A stretch of DNA of 64,000 bases from Nevskiaceae bacterium (GTDB lineage: Bacteria; Pseudomonadota; Gammaproteobacteria; Nevskiales; Nevskiaceae), in NCBI GenBank assembly GCA_004297005.1, contig SCVA01000029.1, forward strand, positions 62,001 through 126,000, given 5' to 3'. The notes under the pieces were generated by a model. It was not told the DNA's origin and did not search any database. It saw only the letters and a program-made list of their open reading frames with translations. Position numbers and translations under genes: made by a program. The number at the start of each line of letters is the position of its first letter. The first letter of the stretch is position 1. Shown here piece by piece: positions 56,592 to 64,000 of this stretch.

Positions 56592-58490
56592 ATGCTTGAA
56601 CCCCGTCTGCCGCGTCGGCTTTGGACGCTGGCAGCAATGATGGCCGGGCTGTGCGCAGGGAGAGCGCAAGCCGGCAGCTTTGATTTCTGGGATACACAAG
56701 GCGAGTACAAACTGACGCTCAACTACGCGCTGGCTGCGCGCACCAAGAAGCCAGACGAGCGTCTCATCAATGGCCCGGTTCAGCCCCTGGAGGCCGGCGG
56801 CCCAGTGGCCGCGGGCCAGTTGGGACCTGGACAGCCGGCACAGCCGGCCACGTTTCACAACACCGGTCTGCCCAACACGATCAACATCGACGACGGCAAC
56901 CGCAACTTCAAGCGCTTCTCGCTGGTGCACAACCGGCTGTCGATGTTCGGCGAGCTGAGCCTGAAGCGCGAGGGCTATGGCGCCATCTTCAGCGGCGACG
57001 CTTTCTACGACCAGGTGTACCGGCAGAAGAACGACAACGATTCGCCTGAAGAAGCCCGGCGCACCGTCAACACGATGAACATGCCGGTCAACGAGTTCAC
57101 GCCGACCACGCGCCGCATCGACGGCATGCGGGCGCGCCTGCTCGATGCCTATGCCTACTTCGACTACAGCTTCACCGACGAGGTCGCGCTCAACCTGCGT
57201 GTCGGCCAGCAGGTGGTGGCCTGGGGAGAGAGCCTGTTCCTGCGCGGCATCGCGCTCTCGCAGGGCCGCGCCGACGCCACCCGCTCCTCGGTGCCCGGCG
57301 CCGAAATCAAGGAGCTGCTGCTGCCCACCAACCAGGTCGGCCTCTCGCTCTCGCTCGGCGACCGCCTGACCCTGCTGGGCAACTACAAGCTGGAGTTCAA
57401 GGAAACCGAACTGTTCCCGCACGGCGACTACCTGTCCCCGGCGGACCTGATCGGTCCCGGCGCCACCTTCACCTACGGCTCGATCAACCCGGCCTACGGC
57501 GACGGCTGCCCCGGACTGCTTCCGGCTCCGTTCCCGGAATCGCTCAATCAGACCATCTGCGGCACCGGCCTGCCGGGCCAGCTGACCAATTCCGCGCCTT
57601 ACATCTACGTCTATCGTGCCGAAGACATCCGGCCCAGCGACTGGGGACAGTGGGGCGCCGGTCTGAAGTTCTCGGCGACGCCGACCACCACGCTGGGTGC
57701 GTTCTTCCTGCGCTATGTCGATGCCAACCCGACCGTGCAGTTGAATACCGGTTTCGCGCCGTTTGGCGAGGACCCGATCACCGGCACGCCGATCACCACC
57801 GAGATCATCAACCAGTACGTTCCGGTCACCTACAACGTCAAGTACTTCGGTGAGATCAAGCTGTACGGGACCAGCTTCTCGACCACGCTGGGGCCACTCA
57901 ACGTCGGCGGCGAGTTCAACTACCACCAGGGCATCGACACCCAGGTGCAGGCGGAAATCTCCGGCGTGCTCAGTCCGGTGTTCACCCGCGCCGATATCGG
58001 TCAGGCGCTGCTGTCGGCGATCTACGCCGGCAATCCGGACTTCCTGGTCGATGACATCGCCATCGTCGGAGAGGTGGCCTACCACCACGTCTATTCCGTC
58101 GACGCCTTCGAGCCGCAGTTGGGCATCGCCCCGGTGGGCGATGGCAAGCAGTTGTTCGGCAACCGCAATGCCTGGGGCTTCCAGACCCTGATGCTGGGCA
58201 CCACGCGCAACGTGCTGGATGGCTGGGACCTGAAGAGCCAGCTCGCCGTCGGCGCCCTGGTCAAGGGCAATCCCTCGATCAGCGGCCAGTTCGGCCCCCT
58301 CTATGGCGAGGGCGATCAGCGCGTCGGCGTCGGCTTAGGCATGCAGTACCTGCAGAACTTCGAGGTCGGCGCCAGCTACCAGAAGTTCTTCGGATCGCCG
58401 GACCGCTACATGCGCGGCAGCCCGGTGGTGTTCCAGAACCCCTATTCGGATCGCGACTACGTCACGTTGAACTTCAAGTACAACTTCTAG
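56592..58490 (+). CDS. DUF1302 family outer-membrane protein, first tandem copy
   Basis: A 632-residue protein with a signal peptide cleaved after about residue 27 (CAGRAQA). Strand-rich throughout, with SLVHNRLSMFGELSLKREG, LLDAYAYFDYSFTDEVALNLRVGQ and QVVAWGESLFLRGIALSQG, the DUF1302 core, and a C-terminal FKYNF signature for outer-membrane insertion. DUF1302 proteins occur with DUF1329 and lipid or hydrocarbon-use genes and are thought to act in moving hydrophobic compounds. No DUF1329 gene is seen here. GAGGAG lies upstream of ATG 56592. Confidence 0.88.
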   Translation: MLEPRLPRRLWTLAAMMAGLCAGRAQAGSFDFWDTQGEYKLTLNYALAARTKKPDERLINGPVQPLEAGGPVAAGQLGPGQPAQPATFHNTGLPNTINIDDGNRNFKRFSLVHNRLSMFGELSLKREGYGAIFSGDAFYDQVYRQKNDNDSPEEARRTVNTMNMPVNEFTPTTRRIDGMRARLLDAYAYFDYSFTDEVALNLRVGQQVVAWGESLFLRGIALSQGRADATRSSVPGAEIKELLLPTNQVGLSLSLGDRLTLLGNYKLEFKETELFPHGDYLSPADLIGPGATFTYGSINPAYGDGCPGLLPAPFPESLNQTICGTGLPGQLTNSAPYIYVYRAEDIRPSDWGQWGAGLKFSATPTTTLGAFFLRYVDANPTVQLNTGFAPFGEDPITGTPITTEIINQYVPVTYNVKYFGEIKLYGTSFSTTLGPLNVGGEFNYHQGIDTQVQAEISGVLSPVFTRADIGQALLSAIYAGNPDFLVDDIAIVGEVAYHHVYSVDAFEPQLGIAPVGDGKQLFGNRNAWGFQTLMLGTTRNVLDGWDLKSQLAVGALVKGNPSISGQFGPLYGEGDQRVGVGLGMQYLQNFEVGASYQKFFGSPDRYMRGSPVVFQNPYSDRDYVTLNFKYNF

Positions 58491-58520
58491 CAGTACCGCT
58501 GCACACGAAGGAACCGCGAG

Positions 58521-58541
58521 GACCCGACCGCAAGTCGGGTC
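58521..58541 (+). other. Hairpin between the two DUF1302 genes
   Basis: A seven-base perfect stem GACCCGA/TCGGGTC in the 77-base gap, without a T run. It may adjust relative expression of the copies rather than end transcription. Confidence 0.45.
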
Positions 58542-58567
58542 TGCTCAATTCAAGGAGGAAGAAGAAG

Positions 58568-60463
58568 ATGATGACTGCGTCGAAGATGCGCGCCGCGATC
58601 CTGGCCGGCGCAACCGGGCTGCTGATGGTTGGCGCACCGGCCCGGGCCGGGTCGCTGGATCTCTGGGGCACGGACGTCGAGTACCGGACCTCGCTGAACT
58701 ACGCCTTGGCGATACGCCTGAAAAATCCCGACCAGGAGCTGATCAACGGCCAAGTCGATCCGCTGGTGGCGGGGCTGCCCATCCTCGATCCGGTTCCGGG
58801 TCAGCCGGTGCAGCTGGTGGGCTTCACCCACACCGGCCTGCCCAGCACGATCAACATCGACGACGGCAACCGCAACTTCAAGCAGTACTCGCTGGTGCAC
58901 AACCGGCTCACCGCCTTCAGCGAGCTGCAGTTCAAGCGCGAAAACTACGGCGCCATCTTCAGCGGCGACGCCTTCTACGACCAGGTGTACCGGCAGAGCA
59001 ACGACAACGACTCGCCGGAAACCGTCAACACCATGGGCATACCGCACAACGAGTTCACCAGCGAGACGCGCCGCTACGATGGCATGCGCGCGCGGCTGCT
59101 CGATGCCTATGCCTACTTCGACCACGGCTTCACCGACGAGGTGGCGCTCAACCTGCGCGTCGGCCAGCAGGTGATCGCCTGGGGCGAGAGCCTGTTCATG
59201 CGCGGCATCGCCCTTTCGCAAGGTCGCGCCGACGCTACCCGCTCCTCGGTGCCCGGCGCCGAGATCAAGGAGCTGCTGCTGCCCGGCAACCAGGTCGGCC
59301 TGCAGCTCTCGCTGAGCAACACCATGACCCTGCTTGGCTACTACAAGCTGGACTTCGCGGCGACCGAGGTCTTCCCCACTGGCGACTTCCTCTCGCCCGC
59401 CGACCTGATCGGCCCCGGCGCGACCTTCACCCACGGCTCGATCAATCCGGCCTACCTGGATGGCTGCCCCGGCCTGCTCGACATCGGCGCCTTCGTGCCC
59501 GGCCTGCCTCTGGACCTGAGTGGCCTCTGTGAGCTGGGTGGCCTGGGCGAGTTTCTGCTCAACGCCTCGCCCAACATCTACGTGTTCCGCAAGGAAGACA
59601 TCAACCCCAGCAACTGGGGCCAGTGGGGCACCGGCCTGAAGTGGGCGGTCACGCCGGGCACCACCCTGGGCTTTTTCTTTCTGCGCTATGCCGATGCCAA
59701 CCCGACGGTGCAGCTCAACCCCGGCTTCGCCTACATCGGCACGGTGCCGGGCACCGGCATCGACCTGACCACCGCCATCGTCAACCAGTACGTCCCCGAG
59801 ACCTACCAGATCAAGTACTACGGCGGCATCAAGCTCTACGGCATGAGCTTCTCCAGCACCCTGGGGCCGCTCAACGTCGGTGGCGAGTTCAACTACCACC
59901 AGGGCATCGACACCCAGGTCCAGACCATCATCTCCGGCGTGCTCAGCCCGGTGTTCACCCGCGCCGACATCGGGCAGGTCCTGCTGTCGGCGATCTACGC
60001 CGGAAATCCGGACATCTACGTCAACGATCTGGCCGTGGTCGGCGAAGTCGCCTACCACCACGTCTACTCGGTGGACGCGGTGGAATCGCAACCCGGCATC
60101 ATTCCGGTCGGTGACGGCAAGCAGCTGTTCGGCAACCGCAACGCCTGGGGCTACCAGATGTTGGCCATTGGCACCCGCCGCAACGTGCTGGATGGCTGGG
60201 ATCTGAAGCACACGCTGTCCTGGGGATCGATCGGCAAGGGCAATCCCTCCATCAGTGGCGCCTTCGGCCCGCTCTATGGCGAGGGCGACCAGCGCCTCGG
60301 CGTCGGCCTGGGCATGCAGTACCTGCAGAACTTCGAGGTGGGCATCAGCTACCAGAAGTTCTTCGGCGATGCCGAGCGCGTCATGCGCGGGAGCCCGGTG
60401 GTGTTCCAGAACCCCTACGCCGACCGCGACTACCTAGCCCTCAACATCAAATACAACCTCTAG
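58568..60463 (+). CDS. DUF1302 family outer-membrane protein, second tandem copy
   Basis: A 631-residue paralogue of the preceding gene. Signal peptide ends at about residue 26 (APARA). Long stretches are identical (TINIDDGNRNFK, NYGAIFSGDAFYDQVYRQ, SSVPGAEIKELLLP, LNVGGEFNYHQGIDTQVQ), with differences mainly in the predicted loops, for example an insertion after GCPGLLDIG. C-terminal IKYNL. AAGGAGG gives a strong ribosome binding site 9 bases upstream. It ends in a very strong terminator. Confidence 0.88.
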   Translation: MMTASKMRAAILAGATGLLMVGAPARAGSLDLWGTDVEYRTSLNYALAIRLKNPDQELINGQVDPLVAGLPILDPVPGQPVQLVGFTHTGLPSTINIDDGNRNFKQYSLVHNRLTAFSELQFKRENYGAIFSGDAFYDQVYRQSNDNDSPETVNTMGIPHNEFTSETRRYDGMRARLLDAYAYFDHGFTDEVALNLRVGQQVIAWGESLFMRGIALSQGRADATRSSVPGAEIKELLLPGNQVGLQLSLSNTMTLLGYYKLDFAATEVFPTGDFLSPADLIGPGATFTHGSINPAYLDGCPGLLDIGAFVPGLPLDLSGLCELGGLGEFLLNASPNIYVFRKEDINPSNWGQWGTGLKWAVTPGTTLGFFFLRYADANPTVQLNPGFAYIGTVPGTGIDLTTAIVNQYVPETYQIKYYGGIKLYGMSFSSTLGPLNVGGEFNYHQGIDTQVQTIISGVLSPVFTRADIGQVLLSAIYAGNPDIYVNDLAVVGEVAYHHVYSVDAVESQPGIIPVGDGKQLFGNRNAWGYQMLAIGTRRNVLDGWDLKHTLSWGSIGKGNPSISGAFGPLYGEGDQRLGVGLGMQYLQNFEVGISYQKFFGDAERVMRGSPVVFQNPYADRDYLALNIKYNL

Positions 60464-60475
60464 ACCTGATGATCC

Positions 60476-60512
60476 GGCCGGGTGACGCCCTTAGCGTCAC
60501 CCGGCCTTTTTT
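60476..60512 (+). terminator. Rho-independent terminator of the DUF1302 pair
   Basis: A perfect 13-base stem GGCCGGGTGACGC/GCGTCACCCGGCC, loop CCTTA, then six T. The strongest intrinsic terminator in the window. Confidence 0.97.
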
Positions 60513-60618
60513 GTGGGCCGCGCACTGCGGCGGCTACGGCATCTAAGGTATGACGGCCATGCCCGCAGGCTGGCAACATGGCGCACTTCTGCCGATTTTT
60601 AAGCACCAGGAACACCCC

Positions 60619-61638
60619 ATGAGCACCGCATTCGACGCCGCCGAATTCCGCAAGGCCCTGGGCGCCTTCGCCACCGGCGTCACCATCATCACCACCAAGG
60701 CCGCCGACGGCAGCCTGATCGGGCTGACCGCCAACAGCTTCAACTCGGTATCGCTGAATCCGCCGCTGGTGCTCTGGAGCCTGGCTGAAACCGCCGCCAG
60801 TCTGCCGGTGTTCCGCGCGGCCGAGCACTGGGCGGTACATGTGCTGGCCAGCGATCAGGAGGAACTCTCCGGCCGCTTCGCCAGGCGCGGCATCGACAAG
60901 TTCGCCGGCCTCGACATCGAGACCGGCGTCGGCGGCATCCCCCTACTCAAGGGTTGCACCGCCCGCTTCGAGTGCCGCAACGCCTTCCAGTACGAGGGCG
61001 GCGATCACATCATCTTCGTCGGCGAGGTACTCAACTTCAGCCGCAGCGAGTCCGCGCCGCTGGTCTTCCACGGCGGCAAGTACGCCCACGCCACCCGTCG
61101 CGAGGCACTGGACGCCAAGCCGCGCAACGCCGCGCTCTCCGGCAGCTTCAACGAAGGCTTTCTCGGCTATCTGCTCGGCCGCAGCCACTTCCAGTTCTTC
61201 GGCCAGATCCGCGCCCAGCTCGCCGATCAGGGCTTGAGCGACGACGATTTCTACCTGCTCTCCACCCTCACCCTGCGGCCGATGATCAGCACCGCCGAGC
61301 TCGACGCCGGTCTCGCCGCGGTGCTGCGTCAGCCCAGCGCCAGCCGCCTGCCGGCGCTAGCCGAGCGCGGTCTGGTGGCGCAACTGGCGATGACCGCCGA
61401 GAGCGACATTCCCGAATACCGCCTGACCGAAGCCGGTCGCGACACCGCCCTGCGCCTGATCTCCGCCGCCAAGGCGGTGGAGCTGGAGATTCTGGAACGC
61501 ATGGGCGCGGAAGACGGCGCCATTCTCAAGTCGCTGCTCAAGCGCTTCCTGGGTGTGGTCGATCCGGACGCCTCGGTGCTCTGGGACGATCCCACCCAGG
61601 CAGCCGGTAAGATTCCCGGGTCCGGCTGGGACAACTGA
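60619..61638 (+). CDS. Flavin reductase fused to C-terminal MarR-type domain
   Basis: A 339-residue protein. Residues 1-165 are a HpaC-like NAD(P)H:flavin reductase (FRKALGAFATGVTIITT, LTANSFNSVSLNPPLVLWSL, HIIFVGEVLNF). Residues about 190-320 form a winged-helix MarR-like domain (LTLRPMISTAELDAGLAAVL, SRLPALAERGLVAQ, YRLTEAGRDTAL). The same layout is known in the reductase (C1) of Acinetobacter 4-hydroxyphenylacetate hydroxylase, where the MarR part senses the substrate. The flavin would serve a two-component monooxygenase, but none lies in the window. RBS CCAGGA precedes ATG 60619. Confidence 0.9.
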   Translation: MSTAFDAAEFRKALGAFATGVTIITTKAADGSLIGLTANSFNSVSLNPPLVLWSLAETAASLPVFRAAEHWAVHVLASDQEELSGRFARRGIDKFAGLDIETGVGGIPLLKGCTARFECRNAFQYEGGDHIIFVGEVLNFSRSESAPLVFHGGKYAHATRREALDAKPRNAALSGSFNEGFLGYLLGRSHFQFFGQIRAQLADQGLSDDDFYLLSTLTLRPMISTAELDAGLAAVLRQPSASRLPALAERGLVAQLAMTAESDIPEYRLTEAGRDTALRLISAAKAVELEILERMGAEDGAILKSLLKRFLGVVDPDASVLWDDPTQAAGKIPGSGWDN

Positions 61639-61670
61639 TCCAGGCCGGCACAGGTCGTTTGGAGATCGTC

Positions 61671-61862
61671 ATGCGTCCCTTGCTTCTACTGCTCGCCCTT
61701 GCCATCCCTACGATCAGCGCTTGCACAGCCGAGCAGATCTACGCCAGCAGCCAGCCCTCGCGTCTGCAGGACTGCGAGCGCCTGCCCAGCGCGGAACGCG
61801 AAGCCTGTCTGAGCCTGGAACGGGAAACCTATTCCGAGCGCGAGAAGAGGGTGGCGAAATAG
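61671..61862 (+). CDS. Small lipoprotein
   Basis: A 63-residue protein: signal MRPLLLLLALAIPTISAC with a canonical lipobox (ISAC, Cys18), then a short charged part TAEQIYASSQPSRLQDCERLP and REACLSLERETYSEREK with two further cysteines (about 36 and 48). ATG 61671 is preferred over an upstream ATG at 61659 because it puts the signal first. No family recognised. It follows the flavin reductase by 32 bases and may be in its operon. Confidence 0.65.
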   Translation: MRPLLLLLALAIPTISACTAEQIYASSQPSRLQDCERLPSAEREACLSLERETYSEREKRVAK

Positions 61863-61906
61863 GCCGTCGCTGGCGAGCGGATGGCCGAGAGCCGACCTGG
61901 CTGCGT

Positions 61907-63007
61907 TCAACGCCGGCGTAGCGCCTCCAGCTTCACCGCCCGGCAGCGCGGCTGCGGATGTGCGCTGGCGCCGACCCAGCGCAGCAGCATGCCGCCCTGT
62001 GCGTGGTGATCGGTGTCGATGAAATTGCCGACGCCGACGTCTTCGGCGGCGATCAGCAGCGTCAGGCTGCCGTCGGGGTTGAGCCGGGCATCGTGCTTGT
62101 TGAGATGCACGCGCCGGTGCTGGCAGTCCAGCGACTCCAGCCAGTGGTTGGCGAGCTGGAAGTTCCAGTAAGGGCAGTCCGGCACCTCGGTCTCGATCAG
62201 CAGCGCCTCGTCGGCCGCCAGCCGCCAGTAGCCGTGGTAGTAGCAGATCTTGGGATCGCCACCGACACGCATCGAGGCGGCGACATAGGGCGCCGCCGCC
62301 AACTGGTTGGGATTCTGTGCCACCCAGGCCGCCCAGTCGGCCACCAGCTTGGCGGTGCCCTGCACGAAGGCCAGCGCACGCGTGAGGCCGGCGTCCAGCG
62401 CCGCCGCCGACAAGGGCGCCGGCGCGGACGGCGCGCTCAGACATTCAATGTGCAGTTCCGCGGCGGTCTCGGCCCGACGGTCGAGAAAGGTCTGACGCAC
62501 GATCAGCATGCTGGAGTCGGCGGCCATCGGCAGCCAGTTGCCGGCTTGCGGCCGGGCGCTCAGCAGCAGCTCGAAGCGGCCGTCGGTTCCGATCTGTAGC
62601 TCGGTGGCCTCCAGCTCGCCGGTGGATGCCATGGTGCCGTCGATGGCGTAGCGATTGGCCTTGGTGCCGAAGGACAGATAAGCCACCGAGCCGCGCGCGC
62701 CGCTCACCCGATACTCGCGGTCACCGGCGATGGTGGCATTGCAGTAGAGGTTGTCCGGGTTGGGCAGAAAGACCTTGATGGTGTCGTCCGAAGCCGCGTA
62801 GAACACCGGAAAATCCGGGTCGGCGAACTCCAGCATCATCTGCAAGCCCAGGCGCGCGTAGCGGCTGAGCAGGCGCCAGCCCTCGGCGCGGTCGAGCAGG
62901 CTGTCGGGGGCGTCGGCGCGAAGGATGATCGCGCCAGCGGCCTTGAGCCCCTCGCAGTACGCGGCCCAGCTCTCGCCGGTCAGCACCCTCTCCAGTGCCG
63001 AACTCAT
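61907..63007 (-). CDS. DUF1214 domain-containing protein
   Basis: A 366-residue protein without signal peptide. The DUF1214 region lies at about 240-355: KICYYHGYWRLAADEALLIE, then CPYWNFQLANHWLESLD and LNKHDARLNPDGSLTLLIA, and FIDTDHHAQGGMLLRWVG are the signature pieces. The N-terminal part includes NLYCNATIAGDREYRV. Function of the family is unknown; members occur in hydrophobic-substrate catabolic regions. It starts 7 bases after the EthD gene stop, so SDR-EthD-DUF1214 look co-transcribed. Confidence 0.85.
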   Translation of the reverse strand: MSSALERVLTGESWAAYCEGLKAAGAIILRADAPDSLLDRAEGWRLLSRYARLGLQMMLEFADPDFPVFYAASDDTIKVFLPNPDNLYCNATIAGDREYRVSGARGSVAYLSFGTKANRYAIDGTMASTGELEATELQIGTDGRFELLLSARPQAGNWLPMAADSSMLIVRQTFLDRRAETAAELHIECLSAPSAPAPLSAAALDAGLTRALAFVQGTAKLVADWAAWVAQNPNQLAAAPYVAASMRVGGDPKICYYHGYWRLAADEALLIETEVPDCPYWNFQLANHWLESLDCQHRRVHLNKHDARLNPDGSLTLLIAAEDVGVGNFIDTDHHAQGGMLLRWVGASAHPQPRCRAVKLEALRRR

Positions 63008-63014
63008 GGCCTGC

Positions 63015-63722
63015 TCAGAACATGCAGTACTGGCTGGTCGGCGCCACGTCGATGCGGCTCATGTCGATGAAGCGGGCCACACTGTCCATCATCGTCTTCA
63101 GGTTCTTCTCGAACTTCAGCGCATCGCCTTCGGCATCGAAGAACAGTTGCGGATCGGTCATGGCGCCGCCGGGGAAGCATTCCTCGACGATGGCGTCGAT
63201 GGCGCGCGCGCCGGGCGTCAGCGCCCGCACCACGCGGTTCTGCACGTACTCGAAGTTGGACTGGGTCTCGACCGCGACCGTGGTGTGGCGGTTTTGCCAG
63301 AGGTCGAGAAAGTCCGCGTCGCTCAATCCCGGCTTGCGCGGGAACAGGGCGATCTGCGCGAAGCCCTCGCTGCGCTGGCCGTGGCCCGAGGACGGATGCT
63401 CGGTGTTGGGCAGGGGCACCGACTCGGTCACTAGATAGGCGTCGAAGCGGGCGGCGACGCTGGCGATGACGCCATCCACCGGTGCCCGCAGGGCGTCAAT
63501 GGCGCTGTGCAGCCAGACCTGCACCAGGGCTTCCACCGGTGGCTGGCTGTGGGTCTGCCGCAAGCCGTCGCCGGCGGCGACGTGGGCATCGGCGACGTTG
63601 ATGCGCAGCCCGCGCGCGCCCAGGGTCTTGAGCCGTGGCGCCAGCGACTTGCGCAGGCGCTGGCCGAACTCCTCGACGCTCAGTGCCGGATCACGCCAGA
63701 CGACATAGATGACCTTTTCCAT
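63015..63722 (-). CDS. EthD domain-containing protein
   Basis: A 235-residue protein with two ferredoxin-like units: MEKVIYVVWRDPALSVEEFGQ and, after a linker, FAQIALFPRKPGLSDADFLDLW with NRHTTVAVETQSNFEYVQNRVV (EthD pattern). EthD-like proteins accompany oxygenase and dehydrogenase genes in degradation of ethers, terpenes or steroids; no biochemical role is settled. ATG 63722 (MEKVIYVVW) is preferred to a start seven codons upstream since homologues begin with this strand. Confidence 0.8.
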   Translation of the reverse strand: MEKVIYVVWRDPALSVEEFGQRLRKSLAPRLKTLGARGLRINVADAHVAAGDGLRQTHSQPPVEALVQVWLHSAIDALRAPVDGVIASVAARFDAYLVTESVPLPNTEHPSSGHGQRSEGFAQIALFPRKPGLSDADFLDLWQNRHTTVAVETQSNFEYVQNRVVRALTPGARAIDAIVEECFPGGAMTDPQLFFDAEGDALKFEKNLKTMMDSVARFIDMSRIDVAPTSQYCMF

Positions 63723-63775
63723 CAACGGCTCCGGTGAGTCCAAGCCCCTCTCCCACCAGGGGAGAGGGAATTACA

Positions 63776-64000
63776 TCAGGGCATGTACATGCCGCCGTTG
63801 GCATCGAGTGCCGCGCCGGTGACCGCGCTGGCGTAGTCGGAAACCAGGAACAGCGCGGCGCGCGCGCATTCGTCGTCGGTGGGCATGCGGCCGAGCGGGA
63901 TGTTGGCCTCGACCTGGCCCTTGAGGGTTTCCAGCGGAATCTTGTGCTCGCTGGCCTGCCACTCCATATAGCCCTGCACCGGCGCGCCCCACATCCAGCC
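63776..64000 (-). CDS. Short-chain dehydrogenase/reductase, C-terminal part (continues past window)
   Basis: Seventy-four codons of the 3' end are visible. The sequence VEANIPLGRMPTDDECARAALFLVSDYASAV followed by TGAALDANGG is the standard C-terminal SDR block (cofactor-binding and dimer helix, then TG..L.VDGG-like). WMWGAPVQGYMEW precedes it. The Rossmann motif and the YxxxK pair lie outside the window, so activity cannot be judged. It is upstream of EthD and DUF1214 on the same strand. Confidence 0.85.
   Translation of the reverse strand, partial: GWMWGAPVQGYMEWQASEHKIPLETLKGQVEANIPLGRMPTDDECARAALFLVSDYASAVTGAALDANGGMYMP

Overview
The window is about 64 kb of GC-rich (by eye roughly two thirds G+C), densely packed chromosomal DNA from a gammaproteobacterium. 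The evidence is gene order: tesA/ybbA-ybbP, a glnA-ntrBC region, tsaD divergent from rpsU-yqeY-dnaG-rpoD with folB behind tsaD, glyQ/glyS-gmhB, and convergent ppx/ppk1. Frequent GTG/TTG starts, DUF1302 porin-like proteins, a WS/DGAT acyltransferase and an EthD/DUF1214/SDR group at the right end remind me of the Nevskiales/Solimonadaceae or a neighbouring lineage; that placement is inference from memory. I see no rRNA, tRNA, CRISPR array, insertion sequence or prophage.

Layout. 1-8.5 kb: YbbA-YbbP ABC transporter genes divergent from tesA, an envelope protein with a peptidoglycan-binding domain, a TauE/SafE permease, soluble lytic transglycosylase and cca. 8.6-12.3 kb: a small lipoprotein, uppP, a pteridine-reductase-like SDR, an NRDE protein and an EcsC protein. 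12.3-18.5 kb: nitrogen control, with glnA behind a clear sigma-54 promoter, a PAP2 phosphatase, a DUF4124 protein, ntrB and ntrC, plus psiF. 18.7-25.9 kb: glyQ and glyS, separated by a DUF454 gene, an Ohr-type peroxidase and katG, then gmhB. 26-32 kb: folB, tsaD and the macromolecular synthesis operon. 32-36.5 kb: two outer-membrane barrels, two monohaem cytochromes c, a MAPEG protein and ppx, convergent with ppk1 (36.5-38.6 kb). 38.8-46 kb: a lipoprotein-type RidA, a GNAT/RimK-like ATP-grasp pair, a FecR-SPOR protein, a glycosyltransferase, a GH5-type lipoprotein and an acyl-CoA desaturase. 46-54.8 kb: typA, a D-aminoacylase-type amidohydrolase, purT, a small secreted protein, pyk, an RDD protein and a DUF1304 protein. 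54.7-64 kb: a lipid/hydrophobic-compound region with WS/DGAT, two tandem DUF1302 proteins, a flavin reductase fused to a MarR domain, DUF1214, EthD and a truncated SDR.

Most of the window is core housekeeping. The observations I find most worth checking are: (1) DnaG and GmhB have each lost all four residues of their normal zinc-binding motif while keeping motif length and the rest of the fold; (2) a diverged second copy of the glyQ 3' end lies just downstream of glyQ, exactly where the normally adjacent glyQ-glyS pair is split by peroxide-defence genes; (3) seven tandem 7-bp repeats lie in the tsaD-folB gap; (4) a translationally overlapping RimK-like ATP-grasp/acetyltransferase pair has no known product; (5) TTCA direct repeats with 11-bp periodicity lie upstream of two unrelated small exported-protein genes; (6) the WS/DGAT enzyme carries a histone-like Lys/Ala/Pro tail. 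I did not find a wholly new multi-gene system that the sequence alone can prove.
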